Part shown: one piece after another, positions 54,822 through 64,000 of the stretch
How positions within the stretch are numbered: position 1 is the stretch's first letter
Layout of the letters: the number at the start of each line of letters is the position of its first letter
Origin: Manis javanica
Lineage: Eukaryota; Chordata; Mammalia; Pholidota; Manidae
DNA length: 64,000 nucleotides
NCBI RefSeq assembly: GCF_040802235.1
Contig: NC_133158.1
Span: forward strand, 163,405,401 to 163,469,400
Reading direction: 5' to 3'
Program-made: the position numbers and the translations under genes
Notes under the pieces: model-generated
Databases searched by the model: none
What the model was told of the DNA's origin: nothing
Seen by the model: only the letters and a program-made list of their open reading frames with translations

Positions 54822-55112
54822 AATGTTCTGTCCCCCAAAATCCAGCTGTTAAAACCATAATCTCATGTGTGATGGTATTAGGAGGTAGATGCCATTTTTT
54901 AAGAAGAGGCCGAGAGCTAGCTCACTCTCTTTTCACCGTGTGAGAACACAATGAGAAGTCAACAGTTCAAGACCCAGAAGAGGGTCCTCACAGAACCTGA
55001 CAATGCTTCTCTCAGACTTCTAGCCCCCAAAATAGTAAGAAATAAGCTCCTGTTATTTGAAAGACACCCAGTATATGGTACTTTGTTATAGCAGCCCAAA
55101 CTGACTAAGACA
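54822..55112 (+). mobile_element. MLT1-type MaLR LTR
   Basis: 'gaatgttctgtcccccaaaat', 'catgtgtgatggtattaggaggtagatgcc', 'agagggtcctcacagaacctgacaatgc' and 'gtactttgttatagcagcccaaactgactaagaca' are the MLT1 LTR in forward order, including its 3' end. Confidence 0.85.
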
Positions 55113-56470
55113 AATGGTATCAGTGAAGGGTTTCCCAAGAGGTGAAGTTAAAATGATTTCCTTAAGGAGGGAAGGAGCCAACCATGTGACAAGCAAAGGA
55201 GGAAAGCCTTCCAGACAGAGAGCAGCAGGTGCCAAGGCCCTGAGGCTTGGCATGTTCAAGAAAGAGGCTGGAGTGCAGGAAGCAAGGAGAGACAGACTGG
55301 CGGCGGCCTTGACAAGAGCCATCACAGTCAGTGTGCCCACAGGAAGCTGTTGAAAGATGTGAAGCCACACAATGTCACACCCCTATTTATATTTTAGTAG
55401 TGTTACTTTTGGTTCTGGGTGTGAAATGAGTCATGGGGGGCAAAGAGAAAAGGAAGGGGAACTGTTAGCACAAGCATGGTTACCTTGGCTTAGGAGGAAG
55501 GTTCAAGGTGGACTCCATAGCCCTTTCTGACTAATGTGGGGTATGTGGGTGAGCAAGAGAGAGGAGTCAAGGATGAGGGCCCAGATTCTGGTTAAGCACA
55601 AGGTGGGTGACAGATCCAGACACAGGCGAATGCCCAAGTTTCAGGGAAATACTGGAATTGTGTATTGGATGAGTGAGGATGTTTCGGGGTCAGTGAGTGG
55701 AATCAAAGAGCAGCAGCTGGTCATTTTATCAGTTCATTCTATGTGGATAACAGAGGCCACAGCAGTCCTTTCAACAGAGAGAACAGAATATGAGCGTTGA
55801 TGAAACGGTGGAGGACTGCAGACTGTGCGATGGCACAGGAGGCAACTGCAGGGAGCCACCATCTCCCCTAGGACTGGGAAGGGAAGGGAAGAGGGGGAGC
55901 TTTTCGGAACCAGAGGCTCCACGGAGGGGCCATGCTGAGCAGGGACTCAGATCTCTGAGCAGAGATCACCAGGCTGGTGCTGGCAGGTCTGAGGGAGTCC
56001 CAGGAGGCCAGTCCCAGGAGAATGGGAAACAAACTGGAAACTGACAGCTGTAAGACAGAAAGAAGCACTTTCCTTCCCCCCCTTTTAGGTTCTTATTTTC
56101 TGCTGGTGGCCATTAGCAGCAGAGCCATCTGGCAGAGGAAAGGGGCTGTCACCAAAGCCCCAGCACCAGCACCAGAGTACAAGTCCAGAGAGGCAGGTTT
56201 GTGGCTGAGAGGTAGCAGCTTGAATATGTAAGGCTAGAATTCAAAGGATAGGCCAGGGCTGGAAACACAAACTCAGGAGTCATCAGTGGATGTAACTCTG
56301 ATTTCCTAGCGTACTAATGACGTCAATTGTCCCAAACTCAGCATGTCTCTGCAGGGTAGACTAGATAGAAATGACACTGGTTCCTGTCTTCAGGTGGCTT
56401 CCTAAGCACAAGATGACCACAGGGCCAACCAGAAAGCAACTGGATGTCTGATTATGTCACCTTGCCTCTG
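55113..56470. other. Intergenic sequence, one old repeat
   Basis: The 55170-55330 part ('ccttccagacagagagcagcaggtgccaaggccctgagg') belongs to a common old repeat that I cannot name. The rest has no recognised feature. Confidence 0.4.
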
Positions 56471-56479
56471 GAGCTGTGT

Positions 56480-56605
56480 CCCAGCCCCAGGTGAGCATTG
56501 AAATCACCTATGAAACTTCCAAAAAATGTCGATGCTCAGGTCCCACCCCAGACCCACCGATCGGATTATGCAGTACAGTGGCCTAGACACTGTATTTTCT
56601 AAAAG
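56480..56605 (+). repeat. MER5A-type remnant
   Basis: 'gagcattgaaatcacctatgaaacttccaaaaaatgtcgatgctcaggtcccaccccagacc' matches the MER5A 5' half. Confidence 0.7.
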
Positions 56606-58124
56606 CCTCCAGACCAGCAAGCACTTGGTACCCTCTGGATGGTGCCCGAGTTGTTGGAAGACGGTTCCTGGTGGTAGTAGACCCAGAGTGAGCTTTTGAA
56701 GAATGGGCAGGAATTGGGTAAGACACAGGACAGAGAAAGGCTACCATGAGGATGGCTTGCAAAGCAGCAGAGAGGCAGGAATGGATGGAGAACAGGACAC
56801 AATAGGTACTCGTAAAATGCTCATTGTTTGAGTTGCTAAACTCTGAGTTTACCGTGTGCTATATCTCCCTCTTTTTGTTTTGAGAGAGAATGAAAAAGAG
56901 GCTATGTGGGGAAATGGTGAGATCATTTAAATTGCTGCTATCCTTTCAACAGTTGCCCTACTCCAAACTAAATAAGGAAACAAAGGGCTAACGGGAATTC
57001 CAAAGCAATAGGAGCACCCCTACCCTCAACCATCCCTACTGCCCACTGCCAAGCCACGTGCCTCAGACGTGCATGCGCGCACACTCTGCAGTCACGCTCA
57101 GCACCGCGTCATCCTTCCAGGGTCAGTGAACACCTCCGGGACCGGACCGGGGCAGTTGCCTTGAGGCTGGAAGGACTAGATCCAAGAAGCCTGATTCTGA
57201 GGCAGCACTTCCGCATCCGTGCCAGTGCGGGGAGGAAGGGAAGGGCGGACATGACATGCGGAAGTGGGGGAGCTCAGGCGTTTCCTTGTCACTCTTACCC
57301 AAATGAGCTGTGAGGACATTTTGGTTTGAAATCAGAGTTTCTTTGCCAGCAAACGACCAGGAGAATCAGGTTTTGCAGAAGTTCTCAGAAAAGCTAATAC
57401 ATTCCAAGGCAAATAATTGACTGAATCTAGGAAAAAATGCCATTTGGGGAGAAGCACAAGGGACACATTACTGTAAAGCTGAACTGGGCCCAGAAGCTTG
57501 AATTTTTTTTATACCAAGTAGTAGAAGTTAGCAAAATAGGGTCTAAAACAGAGTTCTTCAGATGCTGTGAATTTATGCATGGCTTCATTTCCATTCCTTT
57601 AATTCCACCAGGAGCTACAATTTCTAAATTTTCCTTCAGGAAAAAAATCATTTAGCTCTGAAATAATGCTTTCTATATAAAACTGTAGCTGTTTCAGGGT
57701 TTATTCATTTGATTTTATTTCCTTCTAAGAAAATCAGAATAAAGGAGTCTTTCATCTTAATAAAGCCATATATGAGAAGTTTCTCTCTGAGCAGCAAAAC
57801 AGACAACAAATTCACTCAATAAAAACTAGCCAAGCACTGCACCCACTTGGCCTGGGCATGTGGAGCAAATAGTGCAGGCTCTGCCCTCCATAGGTTTCCA
57901 TACATGAAACAGTGGGAGAAAATCAAGTCCTACATCTCTGTGAGCTTTGGTATCTGGGGCAGGTTTCACGGAAGGAGTGGCAATCCCTGGAGTCTTGAAA
58001 ATTGCAAAGAATTCAAGGAGCAGAGACAGCAAAGGAGGCATAGTGGGAGGGGAACGGCATCAATAAAGTCATGGAGGCTGGACTGGGATGTCAGACGCAG
58101 AGTGCCAGACTTTAAGAAAAGTGG
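56606..58124. other. Intergenic sequence with a small CpG cluster
   Basis: 57040-57265 is locally CpG-rich (GCATGCGCGCACACTC, CACCGCGTC, CCGGACCGGACCGG). 57290-57800 is repeat-free. Neither has a recognised gene, so they are at most candidate regulatory sequence. Confidence 0.35.
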
Positions 58125-59040
58125 ATATTAGTCTCTGCTCCCAGTTCCTAACACAAAGTTCCTAAAACCCTGGCAAATAGGAGGAGGCTAGGAGAATCTC
58201 CTGTTCTAACATTGAGTCTCTGACCCCAGTTCCTGATGCAGAGTTCCCAAAACTCATAAATTCCTAAGTGGCCAGAGCTCTAAAAGCATCTTTTGTTCTA
58301 ATATTTGGGCTTTGACTCTACTTCCCGGCACAGGGCTACTAAATCCCTGGGAATTTCCTGGGTGACAGGAGTGTCTTTGTTCTAATGAGGCAACTCTGGG
58401 TGGGCTTGTGGATGGCCCCTGGATGGGGGCCAGTCACCGCAGAGACCAAGCTTACAGCTTCAGTCCCACCCTCCATTCTCCGGAGAGGGGAGAGGGGCTG
58501 GGAATGGAGTTAATAATTGATCATGCCTGTGTGAGGAAGCCTCCATAAAAATCCCAGTAGCAGGGGGCTTGGAGGAGCTTCTGAGTTGGTGAACACATCC
58601 ACATGCTCGGAGGGTGATGCACCCCAACTCCCTGGGAACAGAAGCTCCTGCACTCAGGACCCTCCCAGACCTCTCCCTGTGCATCTCTTCATCTGAATGT
58701 TCATCTGTGTCCTTCATCATATCCTTTATTATATAATAAACTGGAAACATTAGCAAATGCTTTCCTGAGTTCTGTGAGCTTTTCTTGCAAATGACTGAAC
58801 CCAAGGAGAGGTTGTAGGAACCCTGATTTACAGTCAGTAGGTCAGAAATACAGATGACAATGTGGGGCTTGTGACTGGGATGTGAAGTGGGGCAGCCCTG
58901 TGGACTAAGCCCTACCTGCGGAATCTGATGCTAAGTCCAGGTACATGTGTCAGAATTGAATTCAATCAAGCTGGTGCCGTGGAGAATATCCTGGTGTGGG
59001 AAAAAACACACATATTTGGTGATCAGAGGTGTCAGAAGTG
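58125..59040 (+). mobile_element. Probable solo ERV LTR
   Basis: Contains 'gaggaagcctccataaaaatccc' (58532, TATA-like), 'gttggtgaacacatccacatgctcggagg', an AATAAA at about 58735 (TATAATAAACTGG) and 'ggtgatcagaggtgtcagaagtgaag' at the end, the last resembling the LTR-primer site junction. It has the structure of a mammalian ERV LTR, with no internal genes. The family is not named. Confidence 0.65.
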
Positions 59041-59221
59041 AAGTGTGGCAATAGTGTGAGAGTAAAGGAAAGATACACAAGAGTGTGTTTCTCCTCGGTG
59101 AGTGAAAGGCCTGGATGGGGATTTGTGGCCAGATCACTGGAATCAATGGAAAACAGATTTTGAGTTTATTCTTTGCCTAATGAGTAGCATATATATGTTG
59201 TTCAGCTGGAAATGAGTAACA

Positions 59222-59440
59222 GCAGTAATTATAATAATAATAGCTAACATAAAGATATTATGGGCTTTAAACCAACCATTTTACATGTATTGGCTATTTA
59301 ATTCTCACAAAAAATACCTATGACATAGGCACTACTATTACCTCCATTTTACTGGTGAGTAAAGTGAGGCACAGAGAAGTTAAGTACCACACAGCTGGTA
59401 AGTGGCACAGAGAGGTTGAGTTAGAATGCAGCCCTTGCCC
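59222..59440 (-). repeat. MIR SINE
   Basis: 'ataataatagctaacat', 'ttacatgtattggctatttaattctcacaa', 'ttttactggtgagtaaagtgaggcacagagaagttaag' and 'cacacagctggtaagtggcacag' is nearly a complete MIR in reverse. Confidence 0.88.
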
Positions 59441-60224
59441 TGGCAGCTGTGCCAGGCAAAGGTTCTGCCCTGCCTTGCCTCTGTGCCTGACTCATGGAGA
59501 GCGAGTCTGAGAACGAAGCTGAAGGGCAAGAGAGGCTGAGGTGAGGGTAGGGGGCCTCTGGCAATGATTCTGGGTCTGGATCAGGATCCGCCCCCGCCCT
59601 TTCATATCCTCCTTTGGGGCCTAAGCTAATTGGAGTAGGGGTTCCACCACTGGCACTATGCTTCCCCTTCACCCTGTATTTAATCAGATTGGTGCTCTTC
59701 CTCAGCTGGAAAACTGCCTTCTCAGCAGGACTTTAATAAGTACTTCCTGAGTGCCAGGCACTATGCCCATGCTGGAGACCCTGAGATGAGGGAGACACTG
59801 TCTGCCCTCAGGGGCAAAACCCTGTGAAAAGGGCCACAGCATGTAGGGCAGGGCCGCTCATGGTGGGATGGGGAGGGCGGGAGGTGCTCAGGGGAGTTAA
59901 GCACAGCTCCCAGGGTAGGCAGCACCCAAGTGGCAGGGTGGAGCGTGAGTGGAGTTTGCCGGGCAGCGTGGGGGACAGACACGTTGGAAGAGGGACCATG
60001 GTTCTCACCTAGGCTCAGAGACACCCACGAGGATCCTGGGACAAGGTCCAGGCAGAGCCTTCCGCTGTGCTGTTTCCTCAGGTCAGTAGAGGCTTTTGGT
60101 GCCCATCCCCCTACGGGAACAGAATCACAAGGGCTGCTGACATCCAAGTGTCAGGCATTCAGTGTCCCCAGCTAAAGTGGCTGTTCCCCAGTTCAAAAGA
60201 AGCTGCAGGTCTTGTATGGGCAAA
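59441..60224. other. GC-richer intergenic sequence
   Basis: 59730-59825 ('gtacttcctgagtgccaggcactatgccc') is an old SINE/LINE-like piece. Several open frames on both strands are composition effects and no gene is supported. Confidence 0.4.
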
Positions 60225-60540
60225 GTGAGGGCTATGGACACTGAGAGGTGACTGGTGGTTACCATGCGGGAGGCGGTGTGGGTGCATGAAATAGGTGATG
60301 GGGATAAACAGGCACAAAATCTCAATCATAATACAAATTAGTCATGGGGATGAAAGTAAAGCATGGGGAATACAGTCAATGATTCTGTAACATCTTTCTA
60401 TGTTGACAGATAGTAACTACACTAGTTGGGGTGAGCATTTAATAATGTAGATAACTGTGGAATCACTATGTTGTATGCTTGAAACCAATATAATATTGTT
60501 TATAATCTATACTTTAATAAAAATAAATTTCTTTAAAAAG
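60225..60540 (+). mobile_element. 5'-truncated L1 3' end
   Basis: 'gactggtggttaccatgcgggagg', 'aatctcaatcataatacaaattagtcatgg' and 'gaatcactatgttgtatgcttgaaaccaatataatattg', ending in 'ctttaataaaaataaa', is an L1 3' UTR like that at 35230-35530. Confidence 0.85.
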
Positions 60541-60799
60541 TGAATGGTTATGGTTTAGACAAGTCAAAGAGTCCCTCTGTCTGTGGAGACTTGATTTTCT
60601 CAATGGATTGGCCCCAACTACAGAAATGAGGTCTTCCCTCCCAGCTCTCCAGGAACAAGCAGGTTGGGAAGGTGAAGTCCTGCTGCCCTTGCAGGACTTC
60701 CCAAAGGACACCTCCTTGAGCAGTTCTCACTTCGCAGTAGGATGCCCCAGGACAGCACCAGCATCAAGGCCCCCAGACCTGCCCGTGTCCTGTGCAGCC
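60541..60799. other. Short unassigned stretch
   Basis: No recognised feature. Confidence 0.4.
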
Positions 60800-60970
60800 A
60801 CTCTGTCCAGGTATTTACACTCTCTTGGCCTCAGGACTTAACTCTGTAAAAAGGGGTAACACCCACTGGGAAGGATAGGCATGAAGATTACAAGGGTATA
60901 AAATGAGAATATGTCCCTACAGTTTCAAGCTCAGTGCCTGGCCTGGGGCAGATGCTCAGCAATTGAGCTT
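60800..60970 (+). repeat. Diverged MIR fragment
   Basis: 'ctcttggcctcaggacttaactctgtaaaaaggggtaac' with 'gctcagtgcctggcctggggcagatgctcagcaa' follows the MIR order. Confidence 0.6.
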
Positions 60971-63120
60971 TGTTGCCAGAATTGCAATGTCCATCCACAC
61001 AACCAGCCTCATTCTACTCAGCCATGTCTCCATACAGCCTGCCTCTGTTAAGGCAGAGCAGTTCTGAACTTTTTCCAAGTTATTAGACTCTCACTGAGAA
61101 TCTGGAAAAACAACAGGCCCTGGCAGAGAGCACATACATGTGAGATTTTGCGTAGGATATCAATGGAGTCGAGAAGCCCTAGTCCCACCTCTGAGCCACA
61201 TCCTGGGGAGTCCAGGGGCTCCCAGTTCAGAGGTCCTGCATTCAGGAGAGCTTGCCTATCTCTGACCTCAGTTATTCTGCATGGAGATGAGAGTGAGGAG
61301 GCCACTTTACCCTTTCCAGGGAAGTCTTGGGACACCTGTCAACATGCCACCACGAAGAGCTGGCTGACAGATCTGGCCCAGAGAGGCCCGGCATTGGGTC
61401 ACAGAACCACCAATGAGCTCCAGGAATCAGTGGGCACACCAAGCACTGTGTACAGCCTGAGAAAACAGCAGCACCTACCCCATGCACGAGGTGCAGTTTT
61501 CAAACAAAGCAAGCTGCTGTGACAAGGAACAAATAGAAAATACAAAGAATTACTAAAAGCACAAGCACCAACCTGTGAAGGTACCAGAAATATTTTGACA
61601 TTTAGGGCCAGCCTCAAACTTGACAAGGTCAGAAATCCCTGCTGTGGTCCAGCCGCCCTTTCTGGCTCCCAGTCCAGTGCAGGCATCATGACAGAGGGTT
61701 GCCTAGGAGATGCCTGAGCAGTTGGCCTCCAGTGGCAACTAATATAATTAAAGTGGAAACCTTCTGGAGCACAATTTAAACAGGAGAGAATCAAGCCACA
61801 TCCAAGGGCACCTTTATTTAGCTCCTGTAAATAAATCCCATTTCCAGGGCCCCACGGTCACAGCCTGCCCTTAGAGCCACATTGCCAGTTCTCCATACCT
61901 AGCCTCTCACACACACAAAGGCTTTGGTTGGGTTTGTTTGTCTTTGTTTCTTTTGTCTTTTGTCTTGCTCTCTTAAAGTCACAGAAACTAAAGCTAGATA
62001 AAAAGATAAATTGTTTTTCCTGATTTTCAAATTTGGAGAACTTATGTTTCAATTTGCTCCCAACCTCTAGTCAATTAAAAGAGCAGACTTAAGCTTCCTT
62101 CAACCTACTATACTTTAGCCAATGAAAATATGAAGAAATCTAACAATAGTAACAAGCAGAGATGCCCTACAGCAAGAGAGTTGAGTATGTGAAACTTTTT
62201 TTCAAAGCCCTCTGCACCACCTCTGTGTTCCTCCTTTGATTTCAACCCTGTGCTTCTTTCATCCCCTACCCTCCCCTAATTTAATCTTCCAAAGGTATTT
62301 GTCTTGAAATAAAGGTGACAAATCTATCACTCCCTTTTCTCCATTTCTTCCTGCATTACCTGCAATTCAAGAATCTTCCACCAGGGGGTGGTACTTCATT
62401 ACTACAAACTCAGCAATCACTGTGTAAGCCAAAACACCAGGATTTGTTTTATGAGACTCTAGGTGGTAGGATTATAAGGTAAATATTTTTCTGCATCTGT
62501 ACACTTTCAAAAGAGAATATGTTTCTTTGATATTCAGAAAATATTTTTGATAATCAAAATATTTTTAAATTATTACAATATAATTATATTATTCAAATAC
62601 AAAGACAACAAAATGGATGCTGGGATATTACATTTTATTACCACAAATAAAAGAGTGTATACATGATGAATTCAGGGACTCTGGATGCAATCATGATCTA
62701 TCCCTTATCCATCCTATTAAGTGACTATTTACTATTTGAACAGTGGTCATCTTTGTCACCCTACACTCAGTGTGTTAGTTTGGCTCAGAAGAAAGACACC
62801 ATGTGCAGCTGCTGCAAAGAATATGAATCCCAGGGACTCCAGTGACTGGTCTCTCCTTTGGCCTTAAGACATCCTTTCAATCTGTCACTGTTGGTCAGTG
62901 TGTGTACAACAAAATGTAGAGAAAGGAAAGAGGACAACTGGCATGTTTTTCTTGACTTTATCTTTTTCTTCTCTCAGACTGACAATTGGGACTTTCCATT
63001 TTCACACTAGAACTGCCAGTCTACAAAATTTTTAAAGAGTGAGAATGTCTCCTGCAACTGTGATTACAAAAAACATGGTATGAATATTAGTATTAGGTTT
63101 TAATTTCTCCATGAAAATAC
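60971..63120. other. Intergenic sequence without recognised genes
   Basis: No coding gene, RNA or clear repeat family was recognised; 62500-62600 is AT-rich. Short open frames are unsupported. Confidence 0.4.
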
Positions 63121-63179
63121 TAAGATGGGGAGGTGATATATTGCTAATCCAGCAATCCATTTTTTATAATATATGTTGT

Positions 63180-63410
63180 GGAAATAAAACGAGTATACAT
63201 ATTAGGAATCCTTGTTACAAAGATGATCCAAACAACAAAAATACAAAATCTAAATGGCAACCATTTAAGGACTTGGTTATTTAAATAATGATATCTCCAT
63301 ACTCTGAAACACTAAAAGGTCATTAAAAGGAATGAGAGAAATGTTTATGTGCCGGCATGGAAAGATGTCCACTGATTGGTGCTAAAGGGGAAAAAGAAAA
63401 GCAGCTAATA
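63180..63410 (+). mobile_element. Probable ancient L1 3' fragment
   Basis: 'ccatttaaggacttggttatttaaataatgatatctccatactctgaaacactaaaaggtcattaaaagg' resembles the L1M-type 3' segment with the 'taatggaatactatgcagcc' analog. Low identity. Confidence 0.45.
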
Positions 63411-64000
63411 TGAGAGGAGTCACACAAAGCATATTCCTGTGGAAGGAGGCTAGTTAATTAGACTTTTTCTCTGGTTGACTGAAGCTTCAAAGCTAAGAAC
63501 AAAAGGTGATACATATACACCCACTCTAAAGAGAATGTCAGACACACTCACGCAGGACTTGCTAAAAGGCAGCAAAACCAGTCCAGCAAGCATTATGCCA
63601 TACTGATTATAATGAGAAGATGAGTCACCGAAACAGAGTTCACTGAACATCAAGTAGGAATAGAGAACTGGTCTCCACTCTTACTCTTTATTGGAGGGGA
63701 AAGGTTGCCCCCATCAAGGCAGGAAGAGGAGAACTGCTTGGAGAGATTGGGGATGCTTGCAAGGAGGGGCACAGCTTGCTCACCAACTAAAAGTTGAGTT
63801 GCAGAAACTAAGTCCCATCTCAGTGATTGTGGTAAACTAGATTTCTATTGAGCAAATATTTCCTCCAATTAACCACCTCCACGGGGGTGTTCTTTCCCAC
63901 CCTGTTAATATTGGCCTTGGTCTTGTGACTTGCTTTGGCCCCATGATGAACAGGATATGCTTACATCCTCACCGCTGGACTTTACTGTCTCAGGACTTGC
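63411..64000. other. Window end, nothing recognised
   Basis: No gene or repeat family was assigned to the last 590 bases. Confidence 0.4.

Noticed and set aside
59761..60147. 128-codon minus-strand frame
   Set aside because: It falls in GC-richer intergenic sequence containing old repeat pieces, with no recognisable domain and unrelated open frames on both strands.

Overview
The window is mammalian nuclear DNA. It has GT-AG spliced exons, MIR/L2/MER5A-type ancient repeats, MLT1-type LTRs and several generations of LINE-1 (L1). I saw no Alu, B1, Bov or carnivore tRNA-Lys SINEs, while young L1s are abundant. That suggests a laurasiatherian lineage poor in SINEs; a pangolin is my best guess, and the species is inferred, not proven.

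The only host gene I recognise is TRIM42, on the + strand from 3761 to about 52271 in five exons (3761-4100, 7626-8296, 19118-19941, 36032-36256, 52033-52152). It appears to be a unitary pseudogene. Exon 1 has a 1-nt deletion, exon 2 has an in-frame TAG and a probable 24-nt deletion, and exon 3 has three in-frame TGA codons and a damaged splice donor. The exon 4 frame is fully open. The predicted reading from the ancestral ATG stops after about 130 residues, before the RING finger.

The introns are filled with L1. Intron 2 holds a full-length antisense L1 (L1-A, about 12459-18477). Its 3' side continues into an endogenous-retrovirus env-LTR module ending in poly(A) and then another L1 3' end, and the whole block sits in a target site that was hit three times (18-nt target duplications at 10250, 10421, 10571, and 18478). 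Intron 3 holds a full-length sense L1 (L1-B, 22281-about 29200) with tandem-monomer 5' UTR, open ORF1 and open ORF2. It is followed by a second copy of the same env-LTR module (29360-30999). Further along intron 3 an old L1 (31975-35560) is split by a younger antisense L1 with visible target duplications. Intron 4 holds MaLR/MLT1 LTRs, a decayed L1, and L1-C (44519-51647), which is bounded by an 11-nt target duplication, has an intact ORF1 and a broken ORF2, and contains a nested L1 fragment.

The stretch from 52.3 to 64 kb is intergenic: ancient SINE/LINE/DNA-transposon fragments, an MLT1 LTR, one probable solo LTR (58125-59040), a short L1 3' end and some repeat-free sequence. I found no second host gene, tRNA, rRNA or CRISPR array. 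The most unusual items are the L1-env-LTR-poly(A) composite found twice, the repeatedly used L1 target site, and the loss of TRIM42.
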